64,000 nucleotides of DNA from Halomonas sp. 'Soap Lake #6' (GTDB lineage: Bacteria; Pseudomonadota; Gammaproteobacteria; Pseudomonadales; Halomonadaceae), in the NCBI RefSeq assembly GCF_003031405.1, contig NZ_CP020469.1:4340001-4404000 (forward strand), read 5' to 3'. Shown in pieces: positions 25,228 through 32,869 of the stretch (the stretch's first letter is position 1; each line of letters starts with the position of its first letter). The position numbers and the translations under genes are program-made. Under the pieces are notes generated by a model that searched no databases, was not told the origin of the DNA, and was given only the letters and a program-made list of their open reading frames with translations.

Positions 25228-26157
25228 TTACAGCACGCCGGATTCGCGTAGCAGTGGGCGAAGCCGGGCAATTGCTTGAGGCAGGTCATCGCCTAACATG
25301 TGTACGGGGCCATCACGAAGCTCGCCTTCTCTTAACCGAGCAACTTCACCGCATACCCCTATGGGCACATTGAGCGATTGGGCTGCCTGGGGCAGAGCGT
25401 GACGAATGTAGTCGTCGCTTTCCCGCTGGCCGCTGGAGAGCAGTATCATTGATGAGTGTAGCCGTGCCACTGCTTGGGGAAGGTCAGCCAGTGCCAGGGA
25501 GTGGTCAAGTAGCTGCACTCGATAGCCCTGTTCGCTGGCCATTAGCGCGCACATTAACACCCATAGTGGTCCTGGGTCGTCGGGCATAGCGCTAAGTAAA
25601 ATCTGCGGCCCCCGAGTAGCTTGATTAGCATAGTGGAGCCGTATCCCCACTTGGCTGCGCAAAAAGGCTTCCAGAGTACGACGCACAAGATCATCAGACT
25701 GGCTTGCCCACTTTGCTTCCAGGGCCAAAATAACTGGCTGCCATAACTCGTTGATAGCTACGCTAAGTGGGTAAAGTGCCAAACTCTGGTAGTACAGCGC
25801 CTCAAGCTTGGGTAAATCGATTGACTCAATCACCGCTTGAAGTTGTTGGCGCTGGCTTGCCCAATCACCTGCTTCGGGAGCGGGGGTCTCTACTGTTTCA
25901 GGCTGATCGAGTAAATCCACTACCTGGCTGACTGGCACTCCACGGTTAAGCCACTGCAATATACGCTCAATACGGGTGATATCGTCTTGAGCATAAAGCC
26001 GATGGCCCTTTGGGGTGCGTTGTGGGCGGATTAAACCATAGCGTCGCTCCCAGGCACGGAGGGTGACCGAATTCACACCCGTCAAGCGGGAAACTTCCCG
26101 AATCGGATAGAGCGGGGTCTCGGGTGGGTGGGTCGCCTTATTGCTCATGGGCGCCAT
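25228..26157 (-). CDS. LitR/CarH-like MerR-family regulator without cobalamin-binding signatures
   Basis: 309 aa. An N-terminal MerR helix-turn-helix (YPIREVSRLTGVNSVTLRAWERRYGLIRPQR split over about residues 16-48) is followed by a helical and a Rossmann-like domain with the length and layout of CarH/LitR photoreceptors. The signatures for adenosylcobalamin are not kept: W-x9-EH reads W-x9-RT (WASQSDDLVRRT) and ExHxxG reads as a D-D-P-G-P-L-W segment. By analogy with class II LitR of Pseudomonas putida it may repress the light-response genes and need another protein as light sensor. Start at 26157 or 26148; AAGAGG upstream fits neither perfectly. First gene of the eight-gene minus-strand operon. 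Confidence 0.88.
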   Translation of the reverse strand: MAPMSNKATHPPETPLYPIREVSRLTGVNSVTLRAWERRYGLIRPQRTPKGHRLYAQDDITRIERILQWLNRGVPVSQVVDLLDQPETVETPAPEAGDWASQRQQLQAVIESIDLPKLEALYYQSLALYPLSVAINELWQPVILALEAKWASQSDDLVRRTLEAFLRSQVGIRLHYANQATRGPQILLSAMPDDPGPLWVLMCALMASEQGYRVQLLDHSLALADLPQAVARLHSSMILLSSGQRESDDYIRHALPQAAQSLNVPIGVCGEVARLREGELRDGPVHMLGDDLPQAIARLRPLLRESGVL

Positions 26158-26296
26158 TGCCTCTTGGTTGCCTACAGAGAATACTGCAGGGGTCTGTCAA
26201 TAGTTGCTGTAGCACTGCGTTAGCGCTTAACCGGCGCTTTGCCACATGTCTGCCAATTAATTGGATAGCGGGTAATCGTGTAAATAGAGACACGCT

Positions 26297-26352
26297 ATTA
26301 TAGGCACCTTTGTACAACTTGTGGCTGTTGGGTACAACCTTTAGACCGTACC
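26297..26352. promoter_or_regulatory. Candidate promoter and operator region of the LitR-like gene
   Basis: A perfect TATAAT on the minus strand (26302-26297) lies next to three GTAC-centred motifs: TTGTACAA (26310-26317), GGTAC (26331-26335) and GTACC (26348-26352), the last two forming an inverted repeat with a 12-bp spacer. The first two share GTACAAC exactly 20 bp apart, about two helical turns. The -35 is poor. Autoregulation by the MerR-type protein is an inference. Confidence 0.45.
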
Positions 26353-26377
26353 TGTTGGAAGCGTGGTTCTACTCACA

Positions 26378-27442
26378 TTAATGGACCGACCGGCCTAATA
26401 GTGCGTTTGCTAGCTCAAAACCAGAGAGCCAGGCATCCTCAACACGACTACCACGAAAGCTATCCCCACATAGTGCTAAGCCCTGCTGGCTGTATAGGTA
26501 TGATTGTTGCCCAACTTCTGCGGGCTGAGCATATCGCCAACGATGGGCACCCAGCTCAATTAGCTCAGGCAGCGCTGTGTTTTCTGGAAACAGCGCCGAA
26601 AAAGCGCTGAGCAGCCGCTGAGCTGCAATATTGCTGTCAAGTTCGATATGCGCATCGCTCCAAGCTAATTGAGCCAATAGGCTGACGCTTTCCTGCTGCT
26701 GCTCGCGTCCTGGCTTGGTGCTGTTTCGTGTAGCTAAACGTAGCACCTCATGGGCTGTTACTACGCTGTGCCAATTGGGTATCACGTCTGTAATGAGGGG
26801 TAGAGGCGTCGCAAAAATTGCCCAGCCCGACCAGCAGCCATGCTGTGGGCTAGCCTGGCAGGCAGTCGCTAAATTGGTATCCCATTTGGCTACTAGCGCA
26901 TGGGCTTGGGGTGGCGGCGCACTAATTACTACTACGTCAAAGGGGCCGTATGAAGCGCCGCTTTGGTCAATTAGCTGCCAGCCACTCGGCGTCTTTTCAA
27001 AAGCCACTATCGCCGTTTCGTATATCTGCGTGGTGCTGGGCAGCGAGGCAAGCGTTTCAGCCATATGACGGGTAATGGCGCTCATACGGGGGGTACCTAT
27101 ATAGCGTATTTGGCCGTCATTGTGCGTTAGCCAACCGCTTGAGCTAGCCTGATAACAACTGGTGGGCCAAATAGCTACACAGCCTGCCTGTTGCCACTCC
27201 TTTACGGTTTGCGCAAAGCGCTTGTCGCGTACAGTGAATGCCTGGGCGCCTAAATCGACAGTTGCTGTTGGGCGACGCTTGCTAGACATCCGGCCGCCGG
27301 GGCCGCGTGCTTTATCAAACAGTGAAACGCTAATACCCTCTTTTGCTAACGTCTGCGCACAAGCCAAGCCAGACATCCCGGCCCCAATAACTGCAATACT
27401 GCGAGGTGTTAACTGAGAGTGCGAAGTAGGTGTGGCGACCAT
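26378..27442 (-). CDS. Renalase-like NAD(P)/FAD-dependent oxidoreductase
   Basis: 354 aa. A dinucleotide-binding fold (IAVIGAGMSGLACAQTL) and FDKARGPGGRMSSKR are typical of the bacterial renalase-like flavoprotein family; the end (LALCGDSFRGSRVEDAWLSG) holds the second FAD contact. Substrate unknown, perhaps oxidised or isomeric NAD(P)H. The start at 27442 is set by GAGG five bases upstream. The frame stays open for 61 more codons to 27625, but that part is a degenerate 15-bp repeat read as pentapeptides and is best seen as leader. The gene often accompanies light-response clusters and lies upstream of the LitR-like regulator. Confidence 0.88.
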   Translation of the reverse strand: MVATPTSHSQLTPRSIAVIGAGMSGLACAQTLAKEGISVSLFDKARGPGGRMSSKRRPTATVDLGAQAFTVRDKRFAQTVKEWQQAGCVAIWPTSCYQASSSGWLTHNDGQIRYIGTPRMSAITRHMAETLASLPSTTQIYETAIVAFEKTPSGWQLIDQSGASYGPFDVVVISAPPPQAHALVAKWDTNLATACQASPQHGCWSGWAIFATPLPLITDVIPNWHSVVTAHEVLRLATRNSTKPGREQQQESVSLLAQLAWSDAHIELDSNIAAQRLLSAFSALFPENTALPELIELGAHRWRYAQPAEVGQQSYLYSQQGLALCGDSFRGSRVEDAWLSGFELANALLGRSVH

Positions 27443-27465
27443 AAGTCCTCGTAGTACTAGAGTAA

Positions 27466-27618
27466 GAGCAGTTCTAGCGGCAGTAGCTCTAGCAACAGTG
27501 GTTTTAGCGACAGTAGTTCTAGAGATAGCAGTGCTAGGCGAAACAGTGTTGGCCAAAACATTGCTGACCAAAACAGTGTTGACCAAAACTGTGCTGGCCA
27601 AAACAGCTACTGGAAAGC
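27466..27618. repeat. About ten degenerate 15-bp tandem units upstream of the flavoprotein gene
   Basis: Phase-kept units include CAGTAGCTCTAGCAA (27481-27495), CAGTGGTTTTAGCGA, CAGTAGTTCTAGAGA, then CAGTGTTGGCCAAAA (27544-27558), CATTGCTGACCAAAA, CAGTGTTGACCAAAA and CTGTGCTGGCCAAAA (27589-27603). Two sub-types are seen, one ending TCTAGCRA and one ending GGCCAAAA. Confidence 0.9.
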
Positions 27619-27691
27619 GCAGCACTAGAGCGAAGTGTTAGAGAGCCAGAACTGTAGCTTACGATGTGTTTTGAATATATTTTTCTTTGTA

Positions 27692-27744
27692 GTACTTGTG
27701 TATAAATATCGTACAACAAAAAGGTATATGTAACCAATATTACA
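27692..27744. promoter_or_regulatory. Candidate operator region of the TIGR01777 gene
   Basis: GTAC cores at 27692 and 27711 enclose a TATAAAT box; the second reads CGTACAAC, the same GTACAAC word found twice upstream of the LitR-like gene. An inverted repeat TGTAA-N6-TTACA follows at 27729-27744. The shared motif suggests one regulator for both intergenic regions. Confidence 0.35.
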
Positions 27745-27785
27745 TCAGGCTGTACCTACTTCTTTTCATTCACTGGAGCGATATC

Positions 27786-28688
27786 ATGCGGGTATTAATA
27801 ACAGGCGGCAGCGGCTTTGTTGGTCAGCGGCTATGCCAGCAACTAATCGCACTAGGGCATCAGGTTCAAGTGGTTTCCCGTACGCCTCACAGTGTGCGGA
27901 ATCGGCTGCCAGCTACCTGTGATATTCGTGATAGTGCTCAGGCGTTTGTGGATGCCCCAGCGGATGCACTGGTCAATTTAGCGGGTGAGTCGATAGCCGC
28001 CAAGCGCTGGAGTGACAACCAAAAAAATGAGCTCATACGTTCACGGCTGGAGAGCACGGTACAGCTGGTAGCGCTATGCGAGCAGCTACAAGCTAACAGC
28101 CAACCGCTGCCCAGGGTGATGGTGAGTGGCTCTGCCATGGGCTATTACGGTGACCAGGGCAATAAAGTAGTAGATGAAACAACACCACCAAACGATGAAT
28201 TTGCTCACCGGTTGTGCGAGCAGTGGGAAGCGGCCGCTAAGCCTGTTGAGGCGCTAGGTGTTCGTTTAGCGCTGCTGCGCACTGGTTTGGTGTTAGATGC
28301 GGGTGGCGGTTCGTTACAGAAAATGCTGCCACCGTTCAAGTTGGGACTAGGCGGGCGCTTTGGGGATGGCAAGCAGTTTATGCCTTGGATACATCGGGAT
28401 GATCTGGTAGCAGCGATTGTGTTTTTACTCAACGAGTCGTCGTTGTCAGGTGCATTTAACGGCAGTGCGCCGTACCCGGTGACTAATGAGGAATTTACCA
28501 AAGTGTTGGCCAAACAGTTGCATCGCCCCGCGGTTTTGCCCGTGCCGGCTTTTGCCTTAAAAGCGGGCCTGGGGGAGATGTCGCAGCTATTGCTAACCGG
28601 GGCAGATATGCGGCCCGCGCGGCTTGTCGAGGCTGGGTTTACCTTTCAGTACCCAACTCTCGACAAGGCGTTAGCCGCTATTCTTTAG
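27786..28688 (+). CDS. TIGR01777-family sugar-nucleotide-epimerase-like protein
   Basis: 300 aa. Extended short-chain reductase fold with NAD(P) motif ITGGSGFVGQRL at the start, LVNLAGESIAAKRW and SGSAMGYYGD (Y in the active-site region), the pattern of the TIGR01777/YfcH/SDR39U family. Real substrate not established for this family. The start at 27786 has GGAG seven bases upstream; 30 extra codons upstream in frame are AT-rich leader. It is divergent from the flavoprotein gene, often a neighbour in light-response clusters, and convergent with rapA with only 14 bp between stops. Confidence 0.92.
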   Translation: MRVLITGGSGFVGQRLCQQLIALGHQVQVVSRTPHSVRNRLPATCDIRDSAQAFVDAPADALVNLAGESIAAKRWSDNQKNELIRSRLESTVQLVALCEQLQANSQPLPRVMVSGSAMGYYGDQGNKVVDETTPPNDEFAHRLCEQWEAAAKPVEALGVRLALLRTGLVLDAGGGSLQKMLPPFKLGLGGRFGDGKQFMPWIHRDDLVAAIVFLLNESSLSGAFNGSAPYPVTNEEFTKVLAKQLHRPAVLPVPAFALKAGLGEMSQLLLTGADMRPARLVEAGFTFQYPTLDKALAAIL

Positions 28689-28702
28689 CCGAATATCGCT
28701 TT

Positions 28703-31648
28703 TTAGGCGTTAGGGTCGACGGTGATGACTACTCGCACTGAGTCCAGCCGTAGGCGGGTATTTTCGATAGCGTCGCTCAATGCTTGGCGCTCTTGCTTTA
28801 ACGCCTCTAGCTCCTCGGCACGTACCGCCGGGTTGTGCTCTGCAAGTGCCGTTAAGCGGGCGAGTTCGCTGTCCAACTGCGCGCGCATACGGCTTTCGGC
28901 AGCTTCCACAATGCTGGGTAGCTCGCGTTCGGCTTCGCCTTCTCCCTGGGTTAGCAAATCGCGCAACTGATCGTGACGGCTTTTGATCAAGTCACGGGCC
29001 AGCGACTTATTGACCTTCTGAAGGTTTTTGCCCAGGCCGGTAAAGGAGATTTTGCTGGTTAGGTTCGCACCAGACTCGTCCAACAGGACGCGGATTGCTG
29101 TGGGGGGTAAGAAGCGGTTAATGTGCAGCGATTTAGGCGCCGGGCAGTGGGTGCGGAATACCAGCTCTGCCATTAGTCGGCCGCTGGGAATCGCTGGATG
29201 GCGTAGCAACGCCAGGGCAGTATTGCCCATGGTGCCATCTAATATGCGCTCCATCATTTCGCGCAGCAGCGGGTGCTCCCAGGAGAGCCGCTGTATGTCG
29301 TCCCGTGCCAGTGCCTGGGCGCGGCTATAGGTAGCTGAGAAACCCTCTTCGCCTTTTACTAACCCAGGCAGGCCATCGAGCATGTGTTGGCTGGGTTGGA
29401 GGTGGAGTAGGCCGTTGCCAATCTCCTGGCTATCAACGCCAAAAACATCCAGCGCCCGCTCGACAAACTTTGGTAGTGCCGGATCTTCGTCGAGTTCGCG
29501 CACTGCGTCACTTACTTGCTTGGCGCGCGCAGGACGGCAGGCATTTAGCTCCAGCAGGCGGTTGCGTCCGGCATCCCGTTCGGCCAGCTTGGCAGTGAAC
29601 ATTTGCCGAGTTTCGGCGATGATTTCATCAAGCATTTCGTCGTCGAGCAGGGCATCGGCCAAGGCGTCGCCAAAGGCATCAAATAACTCACTACCAATGC
29701 CATGGGGGGCACTGAACGCATCCATGCCCTCGTGGTACCAGCGCAGCAGCCGCTCGCCGGGGCTACCGGTAAAGGTAGGCACGTGCAGTTCTATGGCGTG
29801 GCGTTGGCCAATGCGGTCTAAGCGGCCAATGCGTTGCTCCAGCTGGTCGGGGTGCTGGGGCATGTCGAACATCACCAGGTGGCGGCAGAACTGGAAATTA
29901 CGCCCTTCTGAGCCGATTTCAGAGCACACCAGCACTTGGCAGCCATCCTCTTCGTCGGCAAACGCTGCCGCCGCACGGTCACGCTCCACCAGCGACAGAC
30001 CTTCGTGGAAAACTGGTGCGTGGTAGCCACCTAACACGCGCAGCCCTTCGGCAAGGCCTTCTGCGGTTTCCCTATGGTGGGCAATGATCAGTACTTTGTC
30101 GTTGGCGAAGCCGCTTTCGCTATCGTCGCTGAGCTTCTCTAGCAGCCAGTTTACCCGCGGGTCGATATGCCACCAGGGCTCGGTGTTAAGCGGGTCGTTA
30201 CTTAGCTCTCGGTACGTCGCGTCCGGGTAGATCAGTACATCCGGATGATCTATGCCGGTTTCGATCAGCAGTTCGTCGAGGTAGTCCTCATCGCGCTCTA
30301 AGCGGCGTACCACTCGGCGGTAGGCCGACGGCATTTCCAGCGCTTCAAGGTGTAAGCGGCGCTCGGGGAAGCCGCCAACATGACGGCGACTGTTGCGGAA
30401 CATGACTCGTCCCGTGCCGTGGCGGTCGAGTAGCGCGTCGCGCAACTGGGCGCGTGCGGCGTCCTGCTGCTCGCTACTGGCTTCCTGGTTACATAGGGTT
30501 GCCAGCAGCGCTTGGCTATCGCGATCATCAGCGACGGCTTCTACGCGGCTACGTGCCTCCACCGTGCTAGGCAGTTCATCCAGGGCATCGATGGCGCTGG
30601 CCACCGCAATGTAGTGGCGCTCTTCGTCTTTGAAACGTTCAATATCATGGTAACGCTCGGCATCCAGCAGGCGCAGGCGAGCAAAGTGGCTCTCAACACC
30701 CATCTGTTCCGGTGTGGCAGTTAGCAGCAGTAGGCCAGGAATTTCAGCGGCGAGCTGTTCAACACACTGATAGCCGGGGCCGCTGCCTTCGCTGCTCCAG
30801 TCCAGATGGTGGGCTTCATCTACGATCAGCAGGTCAAAACGGCTGGCTAGCGCCTGGTCTTGGCGGTGGATATTAGCAAACAGCCAACCCTGGCTGGCCA
30901 GTACTAACTGGGCACTCTCAAACGGGTTAGCGCTGCCGTGGGCTTGGCTTTGATGCTCATCCAGCAGGCTAACGTTGAGCGAGAAACGGCGCAAAAGCTC
31001 GACCAGCCACTGGTGGGTTAAGCTATCCGGCACCAGTATTAGCGCCCGCTCTATCCGGCCAGTGAGTAGCAGGCGGTGTAGGATCAGGCCTGCTTCAATG
31101 GTTTTACCCAGCCCGACTTCATCTGCCAGTAGTACCCGTGGCGCGTGGCGTCCAGCCACTTCGTCGGCGATATACAGCTGGTGAGGTATGAGGTCGATGC
31201 GCGGGCCGGCAAAGCCTAAAGCGCTGTGCTGCTCAATGCGCTGGTAGTGGTGCAAGGTACGAAAGCGCAGATCAAACCAGTCGTTGCGGTCTACCTGGCC
31301 GGTCAGTAAGCGGTCACGGGCCTGGTCGAACTGCATGGTGTCGGCTAGTTTCGCTTCAGGCAGCTCGCGTAGATTTCCTTCGCTATCTTCGCCAATGTAA
31401 GTGATCAGACCGCCAGACTCTTTACTGTCATCAACGAGTATCTGCCAGCCGTCGGCTGAGAGCACGCGGTCCCCACTACCAAACATCACGCGGGTTAATG
31501 GCGCCTGACGTGTGTTATAGGTACGGGTTTCCTGGCTGGCACTGAACAAAATGGTAACGCTACGGGCGTCGCAGTTAAGCACGGTGCCGAGTCCAAGCTC
31601 AGCCTCGCCGTCACTAATCCAGCGCTGGCCGGGAGAAAAATCGCTCAT
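28703..31648 (-). CDS. rapA: RNA polymerase-associated SWI2/SNF2 ATPase
   Basis: 981 aa (E. coli RapA 968). Translocase that binds core RNA polymerase and helps recycle it after transcription. N-terminal Tudor-like domains (GQRWISDGEAELGLGTV) precede the helicase core: Walker A LADEVGLGKTIEAG, DEAH box VDEAHHLDW, motif III LLTATPEQMG, and in the second lobe VLVCSEIGSEGRNFQF and QRIGRLDRIGQ. The start ATG at 31648 has TGAGG four bases upstream. It stands alone on the minus strand. Confidence 0.97.
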   Translation of the reverse strand: MSDFSPGQRWISDGEAELGLGTVLNCDARSVTILFSASQETRTYNTRQAPLTRVMFGSGDRVLSADGWQILVDDSKESGGLITYIGEDSEGNLRELPEAKLADTMQFDQARDRLLTGQVDRNDWFDLRFRTLHHYQRIEQHSALGFAGPRIDLIPHQLYIADEVAGRHAPRVLLADEVGLGKTIEAGLILHRLLLTGRIERALILVPDSLTHQWLVELLRRFSLNVSLLDEHQSQAHGSANPFESAQLVLASQGWLFANIHRQDQALASRFDLLIVDEAHHLDWSSEGSGPGYQCVEQLAAEIPGLLLLTATPEQMGVESHFARLRLLDAERYHDIERFKDEERHYIAVASAIDALDELPSTVEARSRVEAVADDRDSQALLATLCNQEASSEQQDAARAQLRDALLDRHGTGRVMFRNSRRHVGGFPERRLHLEALEMPSAYRRVVRRLERDEDYLDELLIETGIDHPDVLIYPDATYRELSNDPLNTEPWWHIDPRVNWLLEKLSDDSESGFANDKVLIIAHHRETAEGLAEGLRVLGGYHAPVFHEGLSLVERDRAAAAFADEEDGCQVLVCSEIGSEGRNFQFCRHLVMFDMPQHPDQLEQRIGRLDRIGQRHAIELHVPTFTGSPGERLLRWYHEGMDAFSAPHGIGSELFDAFGDALADALLDDEMLDEIIAETRQMFTAKLAERDAGRNRLLELNACRPARAKQVSDAVRELDEDPALPKFVERALDVFGVDSQEIGNGLLHLQPSQHMLDGLPGLVKGEEGFSATYSRAQALARDDIQRLSWEHPLLREMMERILDGTMGNTALALLRHPAIPSGRLMAELVFRTHCPAPKSLHINRFLPPTAIRVLLDESGANLTSKISFTGLGKNLQKVNKSLARDLIKSRHDQLRDLLTQGEGEAERELPSIVEAAESRMRAQLDSELARLTALAEHNPAVRAEELEALKQERQALSDAIENTRLRLDSVRVVITVDPNA

Positions 31649-31761
31649 GATGCCTCAGGGAAGTCTACAAAACGGGTCATACGCCACCGGGAAGGTTCGC
31701 CGATGGCAGCAGGGCGGGGGATTCTAACGCAAAGCAGCGAGGGGATTAAGATCTATTGGCT

Positions 31762-32565
31762 TCAATCTTCCAACCAGCGGCTTAATTGAGCACGAGTAAG
31801 CTCGCCGACATGCACGTCCAGCGTGTTGCCCTGGCGGTCAAAGAGCACTGTGGTGGGCAAGCCTGGTGCCTTGAACTGCGCCATCAGCGTTTGGCTTGGA
31901 TCGCGCAGTGCATAGCGAAATGCAAGCCCCTGCTCATCCAGATAGCGGACAATGGGGAGCAAGTCTTCACCTTGGTTAGCGATGACAACGCTCACATCGT
32001 CACGTTTGGCGGCCTCTTCCAGTAACGGCATTTCCCGCAGGCAGGGGGGACACCAGGTAGCCCATAGATTAACGATAATCAGGTCGCCGTTTTCACTGAG
32101 CGAGGGCAAATGTACAGGGGTACCGTCAACATCTTCTAGCGTGACATCCGGCAGAGTATCCACAGCAAACTGATTACCCAGCGGCGCGAGTGTCACTACC
32201 ACAAGCCATAGGCTAGACGCGCCGACGAGCATTGCCAGGGCACCTATCATCGACAACAGGTGGGTGCGCAGTGACCAGACTGTCCAGAGCAATCCCGCGA
32301 ATAGCCCACCCAGCCCATAATAGCCGGGTTGCCACAGCTTCAGGATATCCAGTGGTGCAGCGTTGTAGCTTTCCCAGTTGAGCGCGACGTAGGCCAGGCG
32401 TGCGCCCACCACCCATACCAACAGCAGCCCGTTGAACCATCGGCCATGCTGGCGTGCTGATACACCCAGTAAATAGCGGCTGGCCAGCAGCAGCAGCAGC
32501 GCGCAGCCAATGGCATATAGCCGTGGCAGTGAAATTAGTAGTGGGCCGAGGGCAATCGCGTTCAT
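31762..32565 (-). CDS. Membrane Lgt-like domain fused to a TlpA-type thioredoxin domain
   Basis: 267 aa. The first 130 residues carry about four membrane helices, and ARLAYVALNWESY...LDILKLWQPGYYGLGG strongly resembles the core of prolipoprotein diacylglyceryl transferase (RLGYVLFYN...LEILKIWQGGMSFHGG), but the catalytic His of the FHGG motif is missing. Residues about 135-267 form a TlpA/redoxin domain with the active-site WCPPC in NLWATWCPPCLREMP and the cis-Pro at GLPTTVLFD. It is probably an inner-membrane thiol-disulfide oxidoreductase facing the periplasm, possibly supplying reductant to exported proteins or cytochrome c maturation. The Lgt-like part may only anchor it. Partner unknown. 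Confidence 0.85.
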   Translation of the reverse strand: MNAIALGPLLISLPRLYAIGCALLLLLASRYLLGVSARQHGRWFNGLLLVWVVGARLAYVALNWESYNAAPLDILKLWQPGYYGLGGLFAGLLWTVWSLRTHLLSMIGALAMLVGASSLWLVVVTLAPLGNQFAVDTLPDVTLEDVDGTPVHLPSLSENGDLIIVNLWATWCPPCLREMPLLEEAAKRDDVSVVIANQGEDLLPIVRYLDEQGLAFRYALRDPSQTLMAQFKAPGLPTTVLFDRQGNTLDVHVGELTRAQLSRWLED

Positions 32566-32632
32566 CAGTTTTCCCGTTAAGCAGGTACACTAGTAGACCA
32601 TATCATGCACGTTAGAAATTACGGAGATGTCT

Positions 32633-32869
32633 ATGCCGCAACCCGCCTTCGACATGCTGCGGGCGCTGGCCATTGGGTCGCAAGCGCTGGGCTTAATGCT
32701 GATTATTACCTTAGAAACCATGATGGGTGATGCTGCCCGCCCCTGGCAGGGTGTTGTGTTGGCCTTCATGGTGGCCGCAGCGTTGGCTATCGCATTGGTA
32801 AGGCTATATCGCCGTAACCGCTTGCGTAAGCGACAGGCACAGAGGCTCGCTGATCACGATGATGCCTAG
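32633..32869 (+). CDS. Small two-helix membrane protein
   Basis: 78 aa from the ATG at 32633, which has GGAG six bases upstream; the ATG at 32627 would be too close to that site. Two hydrophobic helices (about residues 9-27 and 39-57) are followed by a strongly basic tail RLYRRNRLRKRQAQR. Family not recognised. It overlaps the cardiolipin-synthase-like gene by 11 bp, so the two are translated together and the small protein may assist that enzyme at the membrane. Confidence 0.75.
   Translation: MPQPAFDMLRALAIGSQALGLMLIITLETMMGDAARPWQGVVLAFMVAAALAIALVRLYRRNRLRKRQAQRLADHDDA

Larger units (their letters stand above)
27443..27785. other. Divergent intergenic region with repeats and GTAC motifs
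   Basis: 343 bp between two divergent genes. The half next to the flavoprotein gene is the 15-bp repeat array; the half next to the TIGR01777 gene is AT-rich and contains GTAC motifs at 27692, 27711 and 27752, a TATAAAT at about 27701, and the inverted repeat TGTAA-N6-TTACA at 27729-27744. Confidence 0.6.

Noticed and set aside
28689..28702. Terminator between the TIGR01777 gene and rapA
   Set aside because: Only 14 bp separate the stops and no stable hairpin with T-run is visible.
29382..30026. 214-codon plus-strand frame inside rapA
   Set aside because: Ser/Arg/Trp-rich shadow of the rapA coding strand without family similarity.
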